Counted from the first letter of the stretch, positions 16,217 to 29,055 are shown. The stretch is 64,000 bases of DNA from Amycolatopsis arida (GCF_900115565.1 NZ_FOWW01000007.1:186001-250000); one strand, 5' to 3'. The notes: generated from the letters alone by a model not told the origin. Program-made: numbers and translations.

Positions 16217-17584
16217 GTGACCTTCCACGTGGAGCGGCGAACCCTGTCCGGCTGGGGCCGGACCGCGCCGACGGTGGCCGAGGTGCTCCGCACCCCCGAC
16301 GTCGAGGTGATCGCCCGCGCGGTGGCCGAGGCCGGTCCGCGCGGTGTCATCGCCCGCGGCCTGGGCCGCTCCTACGGCGACCCGGCGCAGAACGCCGGCG
16401 GGCTCGTGGTGGACATGACCGCGCTGGACACCATCCACTCGATCGACCCGGAGAGCCGGCTGGTCGACGTGGACGCCGGGGTCAGCCTCGACCAGCTCAT
16501 GCGGGCCGCGCTGCCGCACGGCCTGTGGGTGCCGGTGCTGCCCGGCACGCGCCAGGTGACCATCGGTGGCGCGATCGCCAACGACATCCACGGCAAGAAC
16601 CACCACAGCGCCGGCAGCTTCGGCAACCACGTGGTGTCGATGGACCTGCTCACCGCGGACGGCCGGATCCGCACGCTCGCCCCGGAGGGGCCCGACACCG
16701 AGCTGTTCTGGGCCACCGTCGGCGGGATCGGGCTGACCGGGATCATCCTGCGGGCGACCGTGCGGATGAAGCCGACCGAGACCGCCTACTTCGTCGTCGA
16801 CGCCGACCGCACCGGCAGCCTCGACGAGACGCTCGCACTGTTCACCGACGGCTCGGACCTCGCCTACGACTACTCGATGGCGGTGCCGGACCTGATCTCC
16901 GCCGACGACCGGATGGGCCGGGCGACCTTCTCCCGCGGCTCACTGGCGAGGCTGGACCAGCTGCCGGAGAAGCTGCGCCGCGACCCACTGAAGTTCGACG
17001 CGCCCCAGCTGCTGACCCTGCCGGACGTGTTCCCCAACGGCCTCGGCAACAAGCTCACCTTCGGACTCATCACCAACCTGTGGCAGCACACCGTGCCGGT
17101 CCGGGGGGTCCGCGGCAAGATCCAGAACCTGACGCAGTTCTACCACCCGCTGGACATGCTCGGTGAGTGGAACCGCGGGTACGGCTCGAAGGGCTTCCTG
17201 CAGTACCAGTTCTCCGTGCCGTTCGGCGCGGAGGACGCCCTCCGGCGCATCTGCCACAGGATCGCCACCTCCGGGCACCACTCTTTCCTCAACGTCGTCA
17301 AGCGGATGGGCGAGGCCAACCCGGCGCCGCTGTCCTGGCCGTCGCCCGGCTGGATGCTCAGCGTGGACTTCCCGGTGAAGGACGGGCTCGGCCGGTTCTG
17401 CGACGAGCTGGACGAGGACGTGCTGGCCGCCGGTGGCCGGCTGTACACCGCGAAGGACTCGCGGACCACCCCGGAGCGCTTCGCCCGGATGTACCCGCGG
17501 CTGGACGAGTGGCGCAAGATCCGCCACTCCGTCGACCCGGACGGCGTGTTCACCTCTGACATGGCCAGGAGGCTGGAACTGTGA
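16217..17584 (+). CDS. dprE1: Decaprenylphosphoryl-beta-D-ribose 2'-oxidase DprE1 with Ser at the benzothiazinone Cys position
   Basis: 455 residues from GTG 16217 (461 in M. tuberculosis). The FAD-binding PCMH domain shows [17 protein letters not shown] and [20 protein letters not shown]; the C-terminal D-arabinono-lactone-oxidase-type domain ends in [16 protein letters not shown] with the conserved active-site Lys. It oxidises DPR to the 2'-keto intermediate in decaprenylphosphoryl-arabinose synthesis. At the position of M. tuberculosis Cys387 (motif NICVDFP) this protein reads MLSVDFP, a serine at residue 382. dprE2 overlaps its stop by 4 bp (GTGA). Confidence 0.95.
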   Translation: MTFHVERRTLSGWGRTAPTVAEVLRTPDVEVIARAVAEAGPRGVIARGLGRSYGDPAQNAGGLVVDMTALDTIHSIDPESRLVDVDAGVSLDQLMRAALPHGLWVPVLPGTRQVTIGGAIANDIHGKNHHSAGSFGNHVVSMDLLTADGRIRTLAPEGPDTELFWATVGGIGLTGIILRATVRMKPTETAYFVVDADRTGSLDETLALFTDGSDLAYDYSMAVPDLISADDRMGRATFSRGSLARLDQLPEKLRRDPLKFDAPQLLTLPDVFPNGLGNKLTFGLITNLWQHTVPVRGVRGKIQNLTQFYHPLDMLGEWNRGYGSKGFLQYQFSVPFGAEDALRRICHRIATSGHHSFLNVVKRMGEANPAPLSWPSPGWMLSVDFPVKDGLGRFCDELDEDVLAAGGRLYTAKDSRTTPERFARMYPRLDEWRKIRHSVDPDGVFTSDMARRLEL

Positions 17585-18336
17585 TCGACGCGACCGGCAA
17601 CCCGCAGTCGCTGCTGCTGCTCGGCGGCACCTCGGACATCGCGCTGGCCATCGCCGAGCGCTACCTCGCCGCCCGCCCGCTGCGGGTGGTGCTCGCCGCC
17701 CGGCCGCCGGCGCGCCGGGACGCGGTCGTGGAACGCCTGCGCGGCAAGGGTGCGCAGGTGTCCACACTGGACTTCGACGCGGCCGACACCGCCAGCCACC
17801 CCGGCGTGGTGGAGAAGGCGTTCGCCGACGGCGACATCGACGTGACGGTGGTCGCCTTCGGGCTGCTCGGCGACGCCGAGCGGGCGTGGCAGGACCACGC
17901 CACGGCAGTGGAGCTGGCCACGGTGAACTACACCGCGGCGGTGTCGGTGGGCGTGGCGCTGGCCGACCGGCTGAAGCGGCAGGGGCACGGCGCGGTGGTC
18001 GCGCTGTCCTCGGTGGCCGGGGAGCGGGTGCGCCGGTCGAACTTCGTGTACGGCTCGACCAAGGCCGGCTTCGACGGCTTCTATCTCGGGTTGGGTGAGG
18101 CGCTGCGGCCGTACGGCGTGCGGGTCTCTGTGGTGCGGCCCGGTTTCGTGCGGTCGAAGATGACCGAGGGCATGGCCGAGGCGCCGCTGGCGCAGACGCC
18201 CGAGCAGGTCGCCGAGGTCGCGGTGGGCGCGGTGGCGAAGGGCAAGGAGCTGGTGTGGGCGCCCGCGGCGTTCCGGCCGGTGATGAGCGTGCTCCGGCAC
18301 ATCCCGAGGCCGATCTTCCGCAAGCTGCCGATCTAG
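17581..18336 (+). CDS. dprE2: Decaprenylphosphoryl-D-2-keto-erythropentose reductase DprE2
   Basis: 251 residues, GTG start inside the dprE1 stop (GTGA). Short-chain dehydrogenase fold: [19 protein letters not shown] for NAD(P)H, Ser in VVALSSVAG, and [11 protein letters not shown] supplying the catalytic Tyr and Lys. It reduces the keto product of DprE1 to decaprenylphosphoryl-arabinose, the sole arabinose donor for arabinogalactan. Length and C-terminus ([11 protein letters not shown]) match Rv3791. Tight coupling with dprE1 fits the known obligate pairing of the two enzymes. Confidence 0.95.
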   Translation: MIDATGNPQSLLLLGGTSDIALAIAERYLAARPLRVVLAARPPARRDAVVERLRGKGAQVSTLDFDAADTASHPGVVEKAFADGDIDVTVVAFGLLGDAERAWQDHATAVELATVNYTAAVSVGVALADRLKRQGHGAVVALSSVAGERVRRSNFVYGSTKAGFDGFYLGLGEALRPYGVRVSVVRPGFVRSKMTEGMAEAPLAQTPEQVAEVAVGAVAKGKELVWAPAAFRPVMSVLRHIPRPIFRKLPI

Positions 18337-18442
18337 CCGCGCTCCCGGCGGAAGGCGCGCCGGCCCCGCGACTTCTCCCCCTCCGGGCGGGCGGTTAAGT
18401 TTTCGTCGGAAGACGCGTCGGGAGGCGAGGCAGGGGGACGAC

Positions 18443-18784
18443 ATGCCGGAGCGGGACGAGCAGCCGGTCGGGCACGCCGGGAACGCCGACGGCTCGGTGC
18501 GGGTCACGGCGGCGGCGTCCGGCGCGGTGCTCGGGCTGGAGCTGTCCCCGCTGGCCATGCGCCGCACACACACCGAGCTGCAGGCGGAGATCCTCGCCAC
18601 GATCCGGCGGGCCACCGAGCACGCGGCGGCGGGGCGCGACGAGGACGCCGAGGTGGCGAGTGGGTCGCCCCCGGCACTGCCGGCACCACCCGCGCCGCCG
18701 GCGCGGACCCGCCGGACGCCACCACCCCGCCCGACCCCGACCCGCAACCGGTACCGGCACACCGGCGGCGGCGCACACGGCTGA
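18443..18784 (+). CDS. YbaB/EbfC-type nucleoid-associated-like protein
   Basis: 113 residues. The first 65 residues match the YbaB/EbfC core as found in actinomycete T7SS-linked paralogues: DGSVRVTAAASGAVLGLEL, then a helix (HTELQAEILATIRRATEHA). The last 40 residues are Pro/Arg-rich and basic (PAPPAPPARTRRTPPP). Start ATG 18443 has AGGGGGAC upstream. It follows dprE2 by 106 bp. Family members bind DNA, but these short divergent paralogues have no proven role. Confidence 0.7.
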   Translation: MPERDEQPVGHAGNADGSVRVTAAASGAVLGLELSPLAMRRTHTELQAEILATIRRATEHAAAGRDEDAEVASGSPPALPAPPAPPARTRRTPPPRPTPTRNRYRHTGGGAHG

Positions 18785-19198
18785 CCGGGGTTCGGCCCCG
18801 GTGCACAAGGATTGGATCGATCGAGGGGTGCCCTGATCGAGCACGGAGGCGCTGAGCCGTGCCGAACGCCCACGGATGTCCACCCCGGCCAGCACTCAGC
18901 AGTCGCCGCACTCCCACCCACAGCAGGACCGCGTCCTCCGCGACAATCACTGCGCGTAACCGGCGGTAGGTATCCCCCACCCGCACCAAGGGGGCCGGCC
19001 CCGCTTCCAGTTTACCGGTGCTCGGGGTCGGGGAAGGGCTCCGCGAAAAATGGGGACAACTTCGGGGTCCGGCTGCTCCTGTCGTGCGGTCCGGGTGGTC
19101 CGACCGCTCCTCTGGTGCGGTCACGTGGCCCGGCTACTCCTCATCACCAATCCCCCTGAACCCGCCGTCACGGCCCCGGTGAGGGAAGAGCGGCCCCC
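18785..19198. other. Gene-free stretch containing one copy of a dispersed repeat
   Basis: No convincing coding sequence on either strand. It contains the 68-bp segment 19005-19072 that recurs at 58186-58253, and lies next to the decayed membrane-protein gene at 19199-19562. Confidence 0.6.
19005..19072. repeat. Dispersed repeat, copy A
   Basis: 68 bp, from TTCCAG to GTCCGG, aligning without gaps to 58186-58253 with about ten mismatches (near 85% identity). The conserved core reads AATGGGGACAACTTC. The flanking GGGGCCGGC just upstream is also shared. No protein explains the conservation. Confidence 0.8.
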
Positions 19199-19562
19199 CT
19201 ACGGGCTCGCCCCGAGTGCGAGCACACCCCAGCGAGCTCGAACGCGAGCGGCCAACACGACGACGCGAACCACGAACACGACGACGGAGGCGGCGAACAC
19301 GATGGCGTCGGCGGCGAACACGGGGGTGGGGGTGCTGTCGGTGATCAGTCCCCAGTGGCCGTGCAGCGCGAGGTTGCGGGCGTAGGACCGGGTGATGTAG
19401 GCGGGTGATGTAGGCGTCGTCGACGAGGTGCGCCCGCACCACGAGGAACACCATCGCGGCCACGATCCCCGCCGCCACCGGCCACCTCGCCCGCCGGCGA
19501 TGGAGTGCGCCGTGCCGGGCTGCGGGTTGCCGACCGGGTGAGCTCCGGAGCAACCATCCCAC
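19199..19562 (-). pseudogene. Remnant of a polytopic GT-C-like membrane protein, frameshifted by a 13-bp duplication
   Basis: The minus strand from 19562 reads RARWPVAAGIVAAMVFLVV then RAHLVDDAYIT, a membrane helix plus the acidic DD motif of AftB-like glycosyltransferases. The next residues (SYARNLALHGHWGLITDS) continue only in another frame. The shift coincides with a perfect 13-bp tandem duplication (19390-19402 and 19403-19415). After that the reading jumps to a helix-rich end (ADAIVFAASVVVFVVRVVV) and stops at 19199. Total length is far below the 500-600 residues of the family, so an internal deletion is also likely. It was probably an arabinosyltransferase-like gene next to ubiA, where aftB sits in mycobacteria. 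Confidence 0.72.
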
Positions 19563-19668
19563 ACCACCTCAGGACCAGGACGTGACATTCCTGTTACCAC
19601 CCCGGCGGCCGGCCAGGTCAGCGCGGACCAGAAGCGGACCAGAATCAGGCCAGCAGCAGACCAGCAGG

Positions 19669-20592
19669 TCAGAAGTAGAACGAGAGGAAGAGGGTGACCA
19701 CCCACACCGCGCCGAGCACCTGCAGCACCCGGTCACGCAGCGCGATCTCCTCCGGCTCGCCGGCGTTGCCCTCGTCGACGTCCACCGCGTAGCGCAGCAC
19801 CGCCACCACGAACGGCACGATCGACACCACGGTCCACACCGCCTCGGCCGCCCGCTGCTGCTGCTCGAACGCCCACAGGCAGTACGACATGATCAGGATC
19901 GCCGCGGAGGTGGCCCACACGAACCGCAGGTAGCTCGCCGAGTACTTCTTCAGCGACGACCGGATCTTCGCCCCGGTCCGCTCGTACAGCATGATCTCCG
20001 CGTACCGCTTCCCGGCGACCATGAACAGCGAGCCGAACGCGGTGACCAGCAGGAACCACTGGGACAGCGCGATGCCGGCCGCCACACCGCCGGCGATCAG
20101 CCGCATCAGGAAGCCCGAGCCCACGATCGCCAGGTCGACCACCGGCTGGTGCTTGAGCCCGAAGCAGTACCCGAGCTGCACCGCCTCGTACACGCCCAGC
20201 ACGATCAGCAGCCGTGGGTCGGCCACCAGCCCGACGGCCATGCCGCCGAGGAAGAACACCACGGCCGCGGCGTAGGCCACCGGCACCGGCACGATCCCCG
20301 CCGCGATCGGCCGGTGCCGCTTGGTCGGGTGGGCCCGGTCGGCCTCGACGTCGACGGCGTCGTTGACCAGGTAGATCGAGGAGGCGACCAGCGAGAAGGC
20401 CACGAACGCCACGGCCGCGTCCAGCAGCACCGCGGCGTTGGTGATCTGCCCCGCGGTGAACGGCGCCGCCAGCACGAGGACGTTCTTCACCCACTGCCGG
20501 GGCCGTGCGGTGCGCACGACCCCCAGCGCCGTGCCCACCGGGCCGCGGCGTGCGGGCGTGGCCAACTCCACCCGCTCGGTCGTCTCACTCAT
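19669..20592 (-). CDS. ubiA: Decaprenyl-phosphate phosphoribosyltransferase (DPPR synthase, UbiA family)
   Basis: 307 residues, about nine membrane helices. UbiA prenyltransferase motifs: SIYLVNDAVDVEADRAHP (NDxxD) and the second Asp-rich/YxxxK loop region around YEAVQLGYCFGLKHQ; also TARPRQWVKN at the N-terminus. Matches Rv3806c, which transfers phosphoribose from PRPP to decaprenyl phosphate as the first committed step to DPA. Starts 2 bp after the stop of the PAP2 gene, completing a glf-PAP2-ubiA operon as in mycobacteria. Confidence 0.95.
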   Translation of the reverse strand: MSETTERVELATPARRGPVGTALGVVRTARPRQWVKNVLVLAAPFTAGQITNAAVLLDAAVAFVAFSLVASSIYLVNDAVDVEADRAHPTKRHRPIAAGIVPVPVAYAAAVVFFLGGMAVGLVADPRLLIVLGVYEAVQLGYCFGLKHQPVVDLAIVGSGFLMRLIAGGVAAGIALSQWFLLVTAFGSLFMVAGKRYAEIMLYERTGAKIRSSLKKYSASYLRFVWATSAAILIMSYCLWAFEQQQRAAEAVWTVVSIVPFVVAVLRYAVDVDEGNAGEPEEIALRDRVLQVLGAVWVVTLFLSFYF

Positions 20593-20594
20593 GG

Positions 20595-24402
<3,808 letters not shown>

Positions 24403-24735
24403 CCCCGAGCGCTGGCCTCACCCGGGAAGACCGCTGCCAGGTGCACGAGTCTCGCTTACCGAAAGTGTCCCGACCGGTGCTGGTGCGAGCTCCCGGTGAC
24501 CACGCTGGGTCGGCAGGAGCTCGCACCGTGGGTCGTGCAGGGCTCGGCCCTGCAACCAGCCCAGCACCGTGGGTCGTGCAGGGCTCGGCCCTGCGCGACC
24601 CTGTCCCCACCCCCGGGGTGCCTGGTGCCGGCCCGGTCGCATCCCCCCGGTGCCACCGGGCCGGCTCCCCCTTGCGTTCCCCCGTGCCCGGACTGACGCT
24701 CTGGGTGGGTGATCCGTTTCCGTTCGTGCGGTTTC
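24403..24735. other. Repeat-rich gap between convergent genes
   Basis: No gene. Holds a 12-bp perfect inverted repeat (GGTGCGAGCTCC at 24482-24493 with its complement at 24516-24527) followed by two exact 31-bp direct repeats (24523-24553 and 24564-24594). Each direct repeat contains its own hairpin, GCAGGGC-TCG-GCCCTGC. These probably end transcription from both sides. Confidence 0.7.
24482..24594. terminator. Hairpin array: 12-bp inverted repeat plus two direct-repeat hairpins
   Basis: Three potential stem-loops in 113 bp between stop codons at 24402 (+) and 24736 (-). The two smaller hairpins (24537-24553, 24578-24594) are identical and 41 bp apart. A role in termination is inferred from position; the duplication also resembles REP-type elements. 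Confidence 0.55.
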
Positions 24736-25626
24736 TCACCCTGGCGAGTGATCCCGAAGGGTGGGGAGAACGGTGTCCACCACCTGTTCCAGCACCGACT
24801 CGTGCCCCTGGTACGGGCCGGTGCTCCGTGGCCAGTGGGTGACCACGTCGGTGAACCCGAGCTCAGCGGCCCGGCCCGCGGCCTCGGCGAACACGTCGAC
24901 ACTGGTCAGCGAGTAGACCGGCGCGGCGTCCAGGCTGAGGTAGCGGTGCACCCGCGTCCGGTCCCGGCCGACCCGGTCGAGCGTCTCGTCGAACCGGACG
25001 GCCCGCTCGGCCACGCCCCGCCACCACTCGTCCACGTCGTCGGTTCGCGGACCGGTGGTGACCCAGCCGGAGCCGAATCGGGCCGCCAGCCGCATGGTGC
25101 GTGGCCCGTTCGCGGCGATCACGAACGGCATCCGGGGCCGCTGCACCGGTCCCGGCAGGTTCCGCGCCCCCACGGCGGAGAAGTAGGTGCCCCGATGGTC
25201 GTAGCCGTCGGTGGTGAGCAGGCCGTCGAGCGCCTCGACGAACTCGACGAACCGGTCGGCCCGCTCCCGCGCGCTCAGCTCCGGGTACCCGAGCACCTTC
25301 GCGTCGAACGCCGCCGACCCGGCGCCGAGCCCGACCAGCAGCCGGCCGTCGGCGAGGTCGTCGAGGGTGATCAGCTCCCGCATGAACGGGACGGGGTGCC
25401 GGAAGCTCGGCGAGGCCACCAACGGGCCGAGCCGGATCCGGGAGGTCACCATCGCGGCGGCGGTCAGCGTGGCCATGGCCTCGAACCACGGCCCGTCGAC
25501 GAGGGAGCGCCAGCCGAGGTGGTCGTAGGTCCAGGCGTGGTCGAAGCCGTACTCCTCGGCCGCGCGCCACTTGGGCTCGGCGGCCCACCAACGGTCTTCC
25601 GGAAGTATCACGATGCCTACTCGCAC
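24736..25626 (-). CDS. LLM-class (luciferase-like) F420-dependent oxidoreductase
   Basis: 296 residues from GTG 25626. Bacterial luciferase-like TIM barrel: VRVGIVILPEDRW, YGFDHAWTYDHLGWRS, FEAMATLTAAAMVTSRIRLG, LVASPSFRHPVPFMRELITL, DGRLLVGLGAGSAAFDAKVL and PFVIAANGPRTMRLAARFG. Actinobacterial members mostly use coenzyme F420. Substrate not predictable. Divergent from the HAD phosphatase gene (76 bp). No ribosome site is evident before the GTG, so leaderless translation is possible. Confidence 0.85.
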   Translation of the reverse strand: MRVGIVILPEDRWWAAEPKWRAAEEYGFDHAWTYDHLGWRSLVDGPWFEAMATLTAAAMVTSRIRLGPLVASPSFRHPVPFMRELITLDDLADGRLLVGLGAGSAAFDAKVLGYPELSARERADRFVEFVEALDGLLTTDGYDHRGTYFSAVGARNLPGPVQRPRMPFVIAANGPRTMRLAARFGSGWVTTGPRTDDVDEWWRGVAERAVRFDETLDRVGRDRTRVHRYLSLDAAPVYSLTSVDVFAEAAGRAAELGFTDVVTHWPRSTGPYQGHESVLEQVVDTVLPTLRDHSPG

Positions 25627-25702
25627 GTGATCAACGTAGTGGTGCGTGGTAGTGAGCACGGACACCCGGGGGCACGGGCGGTGAGTACGGGAGGATGGGG
25701 TT

Positions 25703-26515
25703 GTGGACAAACCCGCGTTGATCGCCTCGGACGTCGACGGCACCCTGCTCGACCCCGCCGAGCGGCTGAGCCCGCGCACGGCGGCGGTCGTGCACGAGGT
25801 CGCCGCCGACGGCGTGCCGTTCGTGCTGGTCACCGGGCGGCCACCGCGGTGGATCCCGCCGGTGGCCGGGCCGGCCCGGCTGACCGGCTACGCGGTGTGC
25901 GCCAACGGCGCGGTGCTCTACGACATCGGCCGCGACCGGGTGGTCGCCACCCGTGGCTTGGCGCCGATGCTGCTGCACGACATCGCCGGCGCGCTGGACG
26001 AGGCGCTGCCGGGGTGCCGGCTCGCGGCCGAGCGGATCGGCACCAGCGCCACCAACGGGGACGTGCGCAACTTCGTGATCGAGCCCGCCTACCACAACCC
26101 GTGGGGCGACGGCGAGGGCGCGACCGCGCCGCGCGCCGAGGTGCTCGGCCACCCGGCGGTGAAGCTGCTGGTCAGCTGCCGGGGCATGACCTCCGACGAG
26201 ATGGCCGAGGCCGCCGGTGCCGTGCTGGACGGCGCGGTGCAGATCACCTTCTCCACCGGCGGCGGGCTGATCGAGATCTCCGCGCGGGACGTCACCAAGG
26301 CCAGCGGCCTCGCCGAGGTCGCCGACCGCCTCGACGTGCCGGCCGAGCGGATCATCGCGTTCGGCGACATGCCCAACGACGTGACCATGCTGCGCTGGGC
26401 CGGGCACGGCGTCGCGATGGCCAACGCGCACCCGGAGGCGCTGGCGGCGGCCGACGAGGTGACCGCCACGAACTCCGAGGACGGCGTGGCCCAGGTGCTC
26501 GAGCGCTGGTTCTAG
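25703..26515 (+). CDS. Cof-type HAD-superfamily phosphatase (Rv3813c-like)
   Basis: 270 residues, GTG start. HAD motif I DVDGTLLD (about residues 10-17), motif II VTGRPPRW, motif III Lys in AVKLLVSC, motif IV AFGDMPNDVTML. The C2-cap Cof/SupH layout suggests a sugar-phosphate or nucleotide phosphatase. Corresponds in content to Rv3813c, which also neighbours a run of acyltransferases (Rv3814c-16c). Its stop codon overlaps that of the acyltransferase gene on the other strand (shared CTAG at 26512-26515). Confidence 0.87.
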   Translation: MDKPALIASDVDGTLLDPAERLSPRTAAVVHEVAADGVPFVLVTGRPPRWIPPVAGPARLTGYAVCANGAVLYDIGRDRVVATRGLAPMLLHDIAGALDEALPGCRLAAERIGTSATNGDVRNFVIEPAYHNPWGDGEGATAPRAEVLGHPAVKLLVSCRGMTSDEMAEAAGAVLDGAVQITFSTGGGLIEISARDVTKASGLAEVADRLDVPAERIIAFGDMPNDVTMLRWAGHGVAMANAHPEALAAADEVTATNSEDGVAQVLERWF

Positions 26516-27222
26516 GCGGCCTCGCCGGGCGTGGGGGCGGTGCCGCCGAGGTGGGCCGGCAGCCACCAGCGCTCGGCGTCGGTGGCCGGCGACTCCGGGT
26601 ACTCGGCCTGGACCTTGTCCAGCAGCGCCGACATCCGCGCGCGCAGCTCGGTGGTGAGCGCGTCCGGGTCGTCGGCGGCGGCCGGCCGCAGCGGCGCGCC
26701 GGCGAGGATCGAGATCGGCAGGTGCCGCTGGGTGAGCCGGCGCGGGCGCCCCTTCGTCCACAGCCGCTGGGTGCCCCACACGGCCATCGGCACCACGGGG
26801 ACGTTCGCCTCGGCGGCCATCCGCACGGCGCCGGACTTGAGGGCCTTGACGGTGAAGGAGCGGCTGATCGTCGCCTCGGGGAACACGCCCACCACCTCGC
26901 CGGCCCGCAGTCTGGCCACCGCCTCGGCGTAGGAGGTCTTGCCGGCGCCGCGGTCCACCGGGATGTGCCGCATGCCGCGCATCAGCGGCCCGGCGATCCG
27001 GTTGGCGAAGATCTCCTGCTTGGCCATGAACCGGACCAGGCGGCCGGCCGGTTGGGCGCCGAGGCCGCAGAAGACGAAGTCCAGGTAGCTGACGTGGTTG
27101 CAGGCGATCACCGCGCCGCCGGTGGCCGGGATGTGCTCCGCGCCGTCGACCCGCAGCCGCAGGTCGAGCACCCGGAACATCGCCTTCGCCGCGAGCACGA
27201 CCGGCGGGTACACAAGCTCCAT
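26512..27222 (-). CDS. PlsC-type 1-acylglycerol-phosphate acyltransferase family protein
   Basis: 236 residues, ATG 27222. Acyltransferase block I CNHVSYLDFVF (HX4D), block II around RHIPVDRGAG, block III GVFPEATISRS, block IV VPVVPMAVWGTQRLW. Likely transfers acyl chains to lysophosphatidate or a related glycolipid at the cytoplasmic membrane. Single copy here where M. tuberculosis has three (Rv3814c-16c). Same strand as, and just downstream of, the AftB-like gene (47 bp). Confidence 0.88.
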   Translation of the reverse strand: MELVYPPVVLAAKAMFRVLDLRLRVDGAEHIPATGGAVIACNHVSYLDFVFCGLGAQPAGRLVRFMAKQEIFANRIAGPLMRGMRHIPVDRGAGKTSYAEAVARLRAGEVVGVFPEATISRSFTVKALKSGAVRMAAEANVPVVPMAVWGTQRLWTKGRPRRLTQRHLPISILAGAPLRPAAADDPDALTTELRARMSALLDKVQAEYPESPATDAERWWLPAHLGGTAPTPGEAA

Positions 27223-27269
27223 CGAGCCCAGGCTACGCGACAAACCTACGGAGCCGTAGGTTGTCCGCG

Positions 27270-28961
27270 TCACGTCCCGCAGGGCACGTACTCGAACCGC
27301 GGGTCGGCGTCCAGGGTCTCGATGATCGACGCGGCCTGCTCGGCGATCGGGTACACGGCCACCCACTCGTCCGTGCCGGCGCGGCGGAACGTGGCCACCT
27401 CGTACCGCCCGGCGTAGACCGGGTCGGCCCCGCACCGCTGGCGGTCGGAGTACCCGCTGCCGGTCACCACGGCCAGCGCGGGCCGCCGCACGTTGACCAC
27501 GTAGTCGTAGTCGGTGGTGATGTGCCCGACCAGGCCGAGATCGGCGTTGCGGGTGCCGTGCCGGGCGATGTGCTCGTCGGTCAGCCCCAGCACGTCGATC
27601 ATCACCAACTGGGTGCCGGCGCGGTAGGACAGCACCCCGTTGGCGAAGGTGCTGACCACGGTGCCGGGCGGCAGCCGGTCGCCGAGCCAGGAGCCGATCT
27701 CGGCCATCTCGGCGATCTTGTCCCGCCACTCGTGCATGAGCGGCAGCATCTGACCGTGGACCGTGGACACGATCAGCGACAGCCCGGACAGCGCCAGCGC
27801 CACCACGGGCACGAGCGGGACGGCGCGCCGGCGGGGCGGGCGCTTGGCGGGCGACGGCGCGGTGGCCGGCGCGGTGAGCAACCCGCACGCGGCGGCCGAG
27901 GCGACCGCCAGCAGCGGCGGCACCGGGGCCAGCAGCCGCCATGCCGGCATCCAGTCCCCGCCGGCGTAGGTCATGAACGCCAGGTAGCCGGTCGCGACGG
28001 CGAACAGCAGCCACACCAGGGAACGGGCCCGCACGATGGTCGGGTCGTCGGTGGCCGGGCGGCGCAGCACCAGTGCCACCACCGCGGCGATCGCCAGCAG
28101 CAGGAAGCCCTGGTGGGCGAGCACGAAGCCGGCCAGGTAGTCCCAGCCCCGGGCGAGCTGCCAGCCCAGCGGGGCGCCGGACTTGGCGGCGAGGGCGTTC
28201 GGGACGAAGTGGCCGTAGTAGGTCACCCGCCACGCGGTCCACGGCACGACCAGCACCAGCGCGCCCAGGACGTAGCCCGCGAGCGCCCAACCGTTCTCCC
28301 GGCGGCGCGCGGCCCGGACCAGCAACCAGAGGCCGACGATCACCGCGACGACGACCCCGTCGGGGCGGGTCATGGTGGCCAGCGCGACCAGCACCCCGGC
28401 CACGACGAACCGCTCCGCCGCGACGGCGAGGCAGATGCCCAGCACGAGCAGCAGGAACAGCGGGGTCTCCAGGCCGGAGGGGCCGTAGGCGGCGAGTCCG
28501 CTCGCGCCGGCGGTGAGCACCGCGGCGGCGAGTCCAAACGCGGGGGTGGCCGGGCGCACCATCGCCACCACGCGGTTCACCAGTGCGTAGGCCAGGAGCA
28601 CGCTGCCGAGGGTGCACAGCACCCCGAGCACCACGGCGGTGCCGACGATGCCCAGCCCGAACACGGTCTTCGCCAGGGCGAGCGTGATCACCCAGAGGAA
28701 GTTGGAGTAGCCCTCGACCCGCTCGCCGGCGTTGAACACCGGCCCGTGGCCCTCGGCGATGTTCAGCGAGTAGCGGAAGCTGATGTAGGCGTCCTCGGCG
28801 ACCGTGCCGAACAGCAGCTGGTGGGTGAGGGAGAACGCCAGGGTGAGCAGCAACGCGCCGACCCGCCAGGACCGGAGGGTGTTGATCCGCGGCCACACGA
28901 CGAGCACGAAGGCGGCCAGCACGAGCCACGCACCCACCGCCACAGCGACGCTCACGTCCAC
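27270..28961 (-). CDS. AftB-like arabinofuranosyltransferase (GT-C)
   Basis: 563 residues from GTG 28961, which has GGTGGAG five bases upstream; GTG 28979 is an alternative adding six residues. About ten membrane helices. The first extracytoplasmic loop holds VAEDAYISFRYSLNIAEGHG and FNAGERVEGYSNFLW, closely matching the AftB (Rv3805c) loop that binds decaprenylphosphoryl-arabinose. The C-terminal soluble portion includes VLGLTDEHIARHGTRNADLG. AftB caps arabinan with beta-1,2-arabinofuranose. It is separated from the ubiA region by 7 kb, unlike in mycobacteria. Confidence 0.8.
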   Translation of the reverse strand: MDVSVAVAVGAWLVLAAFVLVVWPRINTLRSWRVGALLLTLAFSLTHQLLFGTVAEDAYISFRYSLNIAEGHGPVFNAGERVEGYSNFLWVITLALAKTVFGLGIVGTAVVLGVLCTLGSVLLAYALVNRVVAMVRPATPAFGLAAAVLTAGASGLAAYGPSGLETPLFLLLVLGICLAVAAERFVVAGVLVALATMTRPDGVVVAVIVGLWLLVRAARRRENGWALAGYVLGALVLVVPWTAWRVTYYGHFVPNALAAKSGAPLGWQLARGWDYLAGFVLAHQGFLLLAIAAVVALVLRRPATDDPTIVRARSLVWLLFAVATGYLAFMTYAGGDWMPAWRLLAPVPPLLAVASAAACGLLTAPATAPSPAKRPPRRRAVPLVPVVALALSGLSLIVSTVHGQMLPLMHEWRDKIAEMAEIGSWLGDRLPPGTVVSTFANGVLSYRAGTQLVMIDVLGLTDEHIARHGTRNADLGLVGHITTDYDYVVNVRRPALAVVTGSGYSDRQRCGADPVYAGRYEVATFRRAGTDEWVAVYPIAEQAASIIETLDADPRFEYVPCGT

Positions 28962-29055
28962 CGACGCTCCACCCTTCACCCGGCTCGGCCAGGATCGACT
29001 GTGCCAAGGTAGCGGCGACCTGCGCTGATCGGTTCCACCGGGTGCGGCGTCGGGA

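Noticed and set aside
18812-19159. Plus-strand ORF across dispersed repeat copy A, with a similar peptide at copy B
   Set aside because: The peptide similarity is confined to the nucleotide repeat; flanks are unrelated and neither frame has a supported start.
24736-25626. LLM oxidoreductase as the luciferase partner of the LuxC/LuxE genes
   Set aside because: It is 13 kb away, belongs to the broad F420-type LLM group and not to LuxA/LuxB, and lies in a separate transcription unit.
24709-27417. Very long open frames opposite real genes (up to about 900 codons)
   Set aside because: They are antisense shadows created by extreme GC; the translations are low-complexity Arg/Gly/Ala/Pro-rich and the opposite strand holds recognised proteins.
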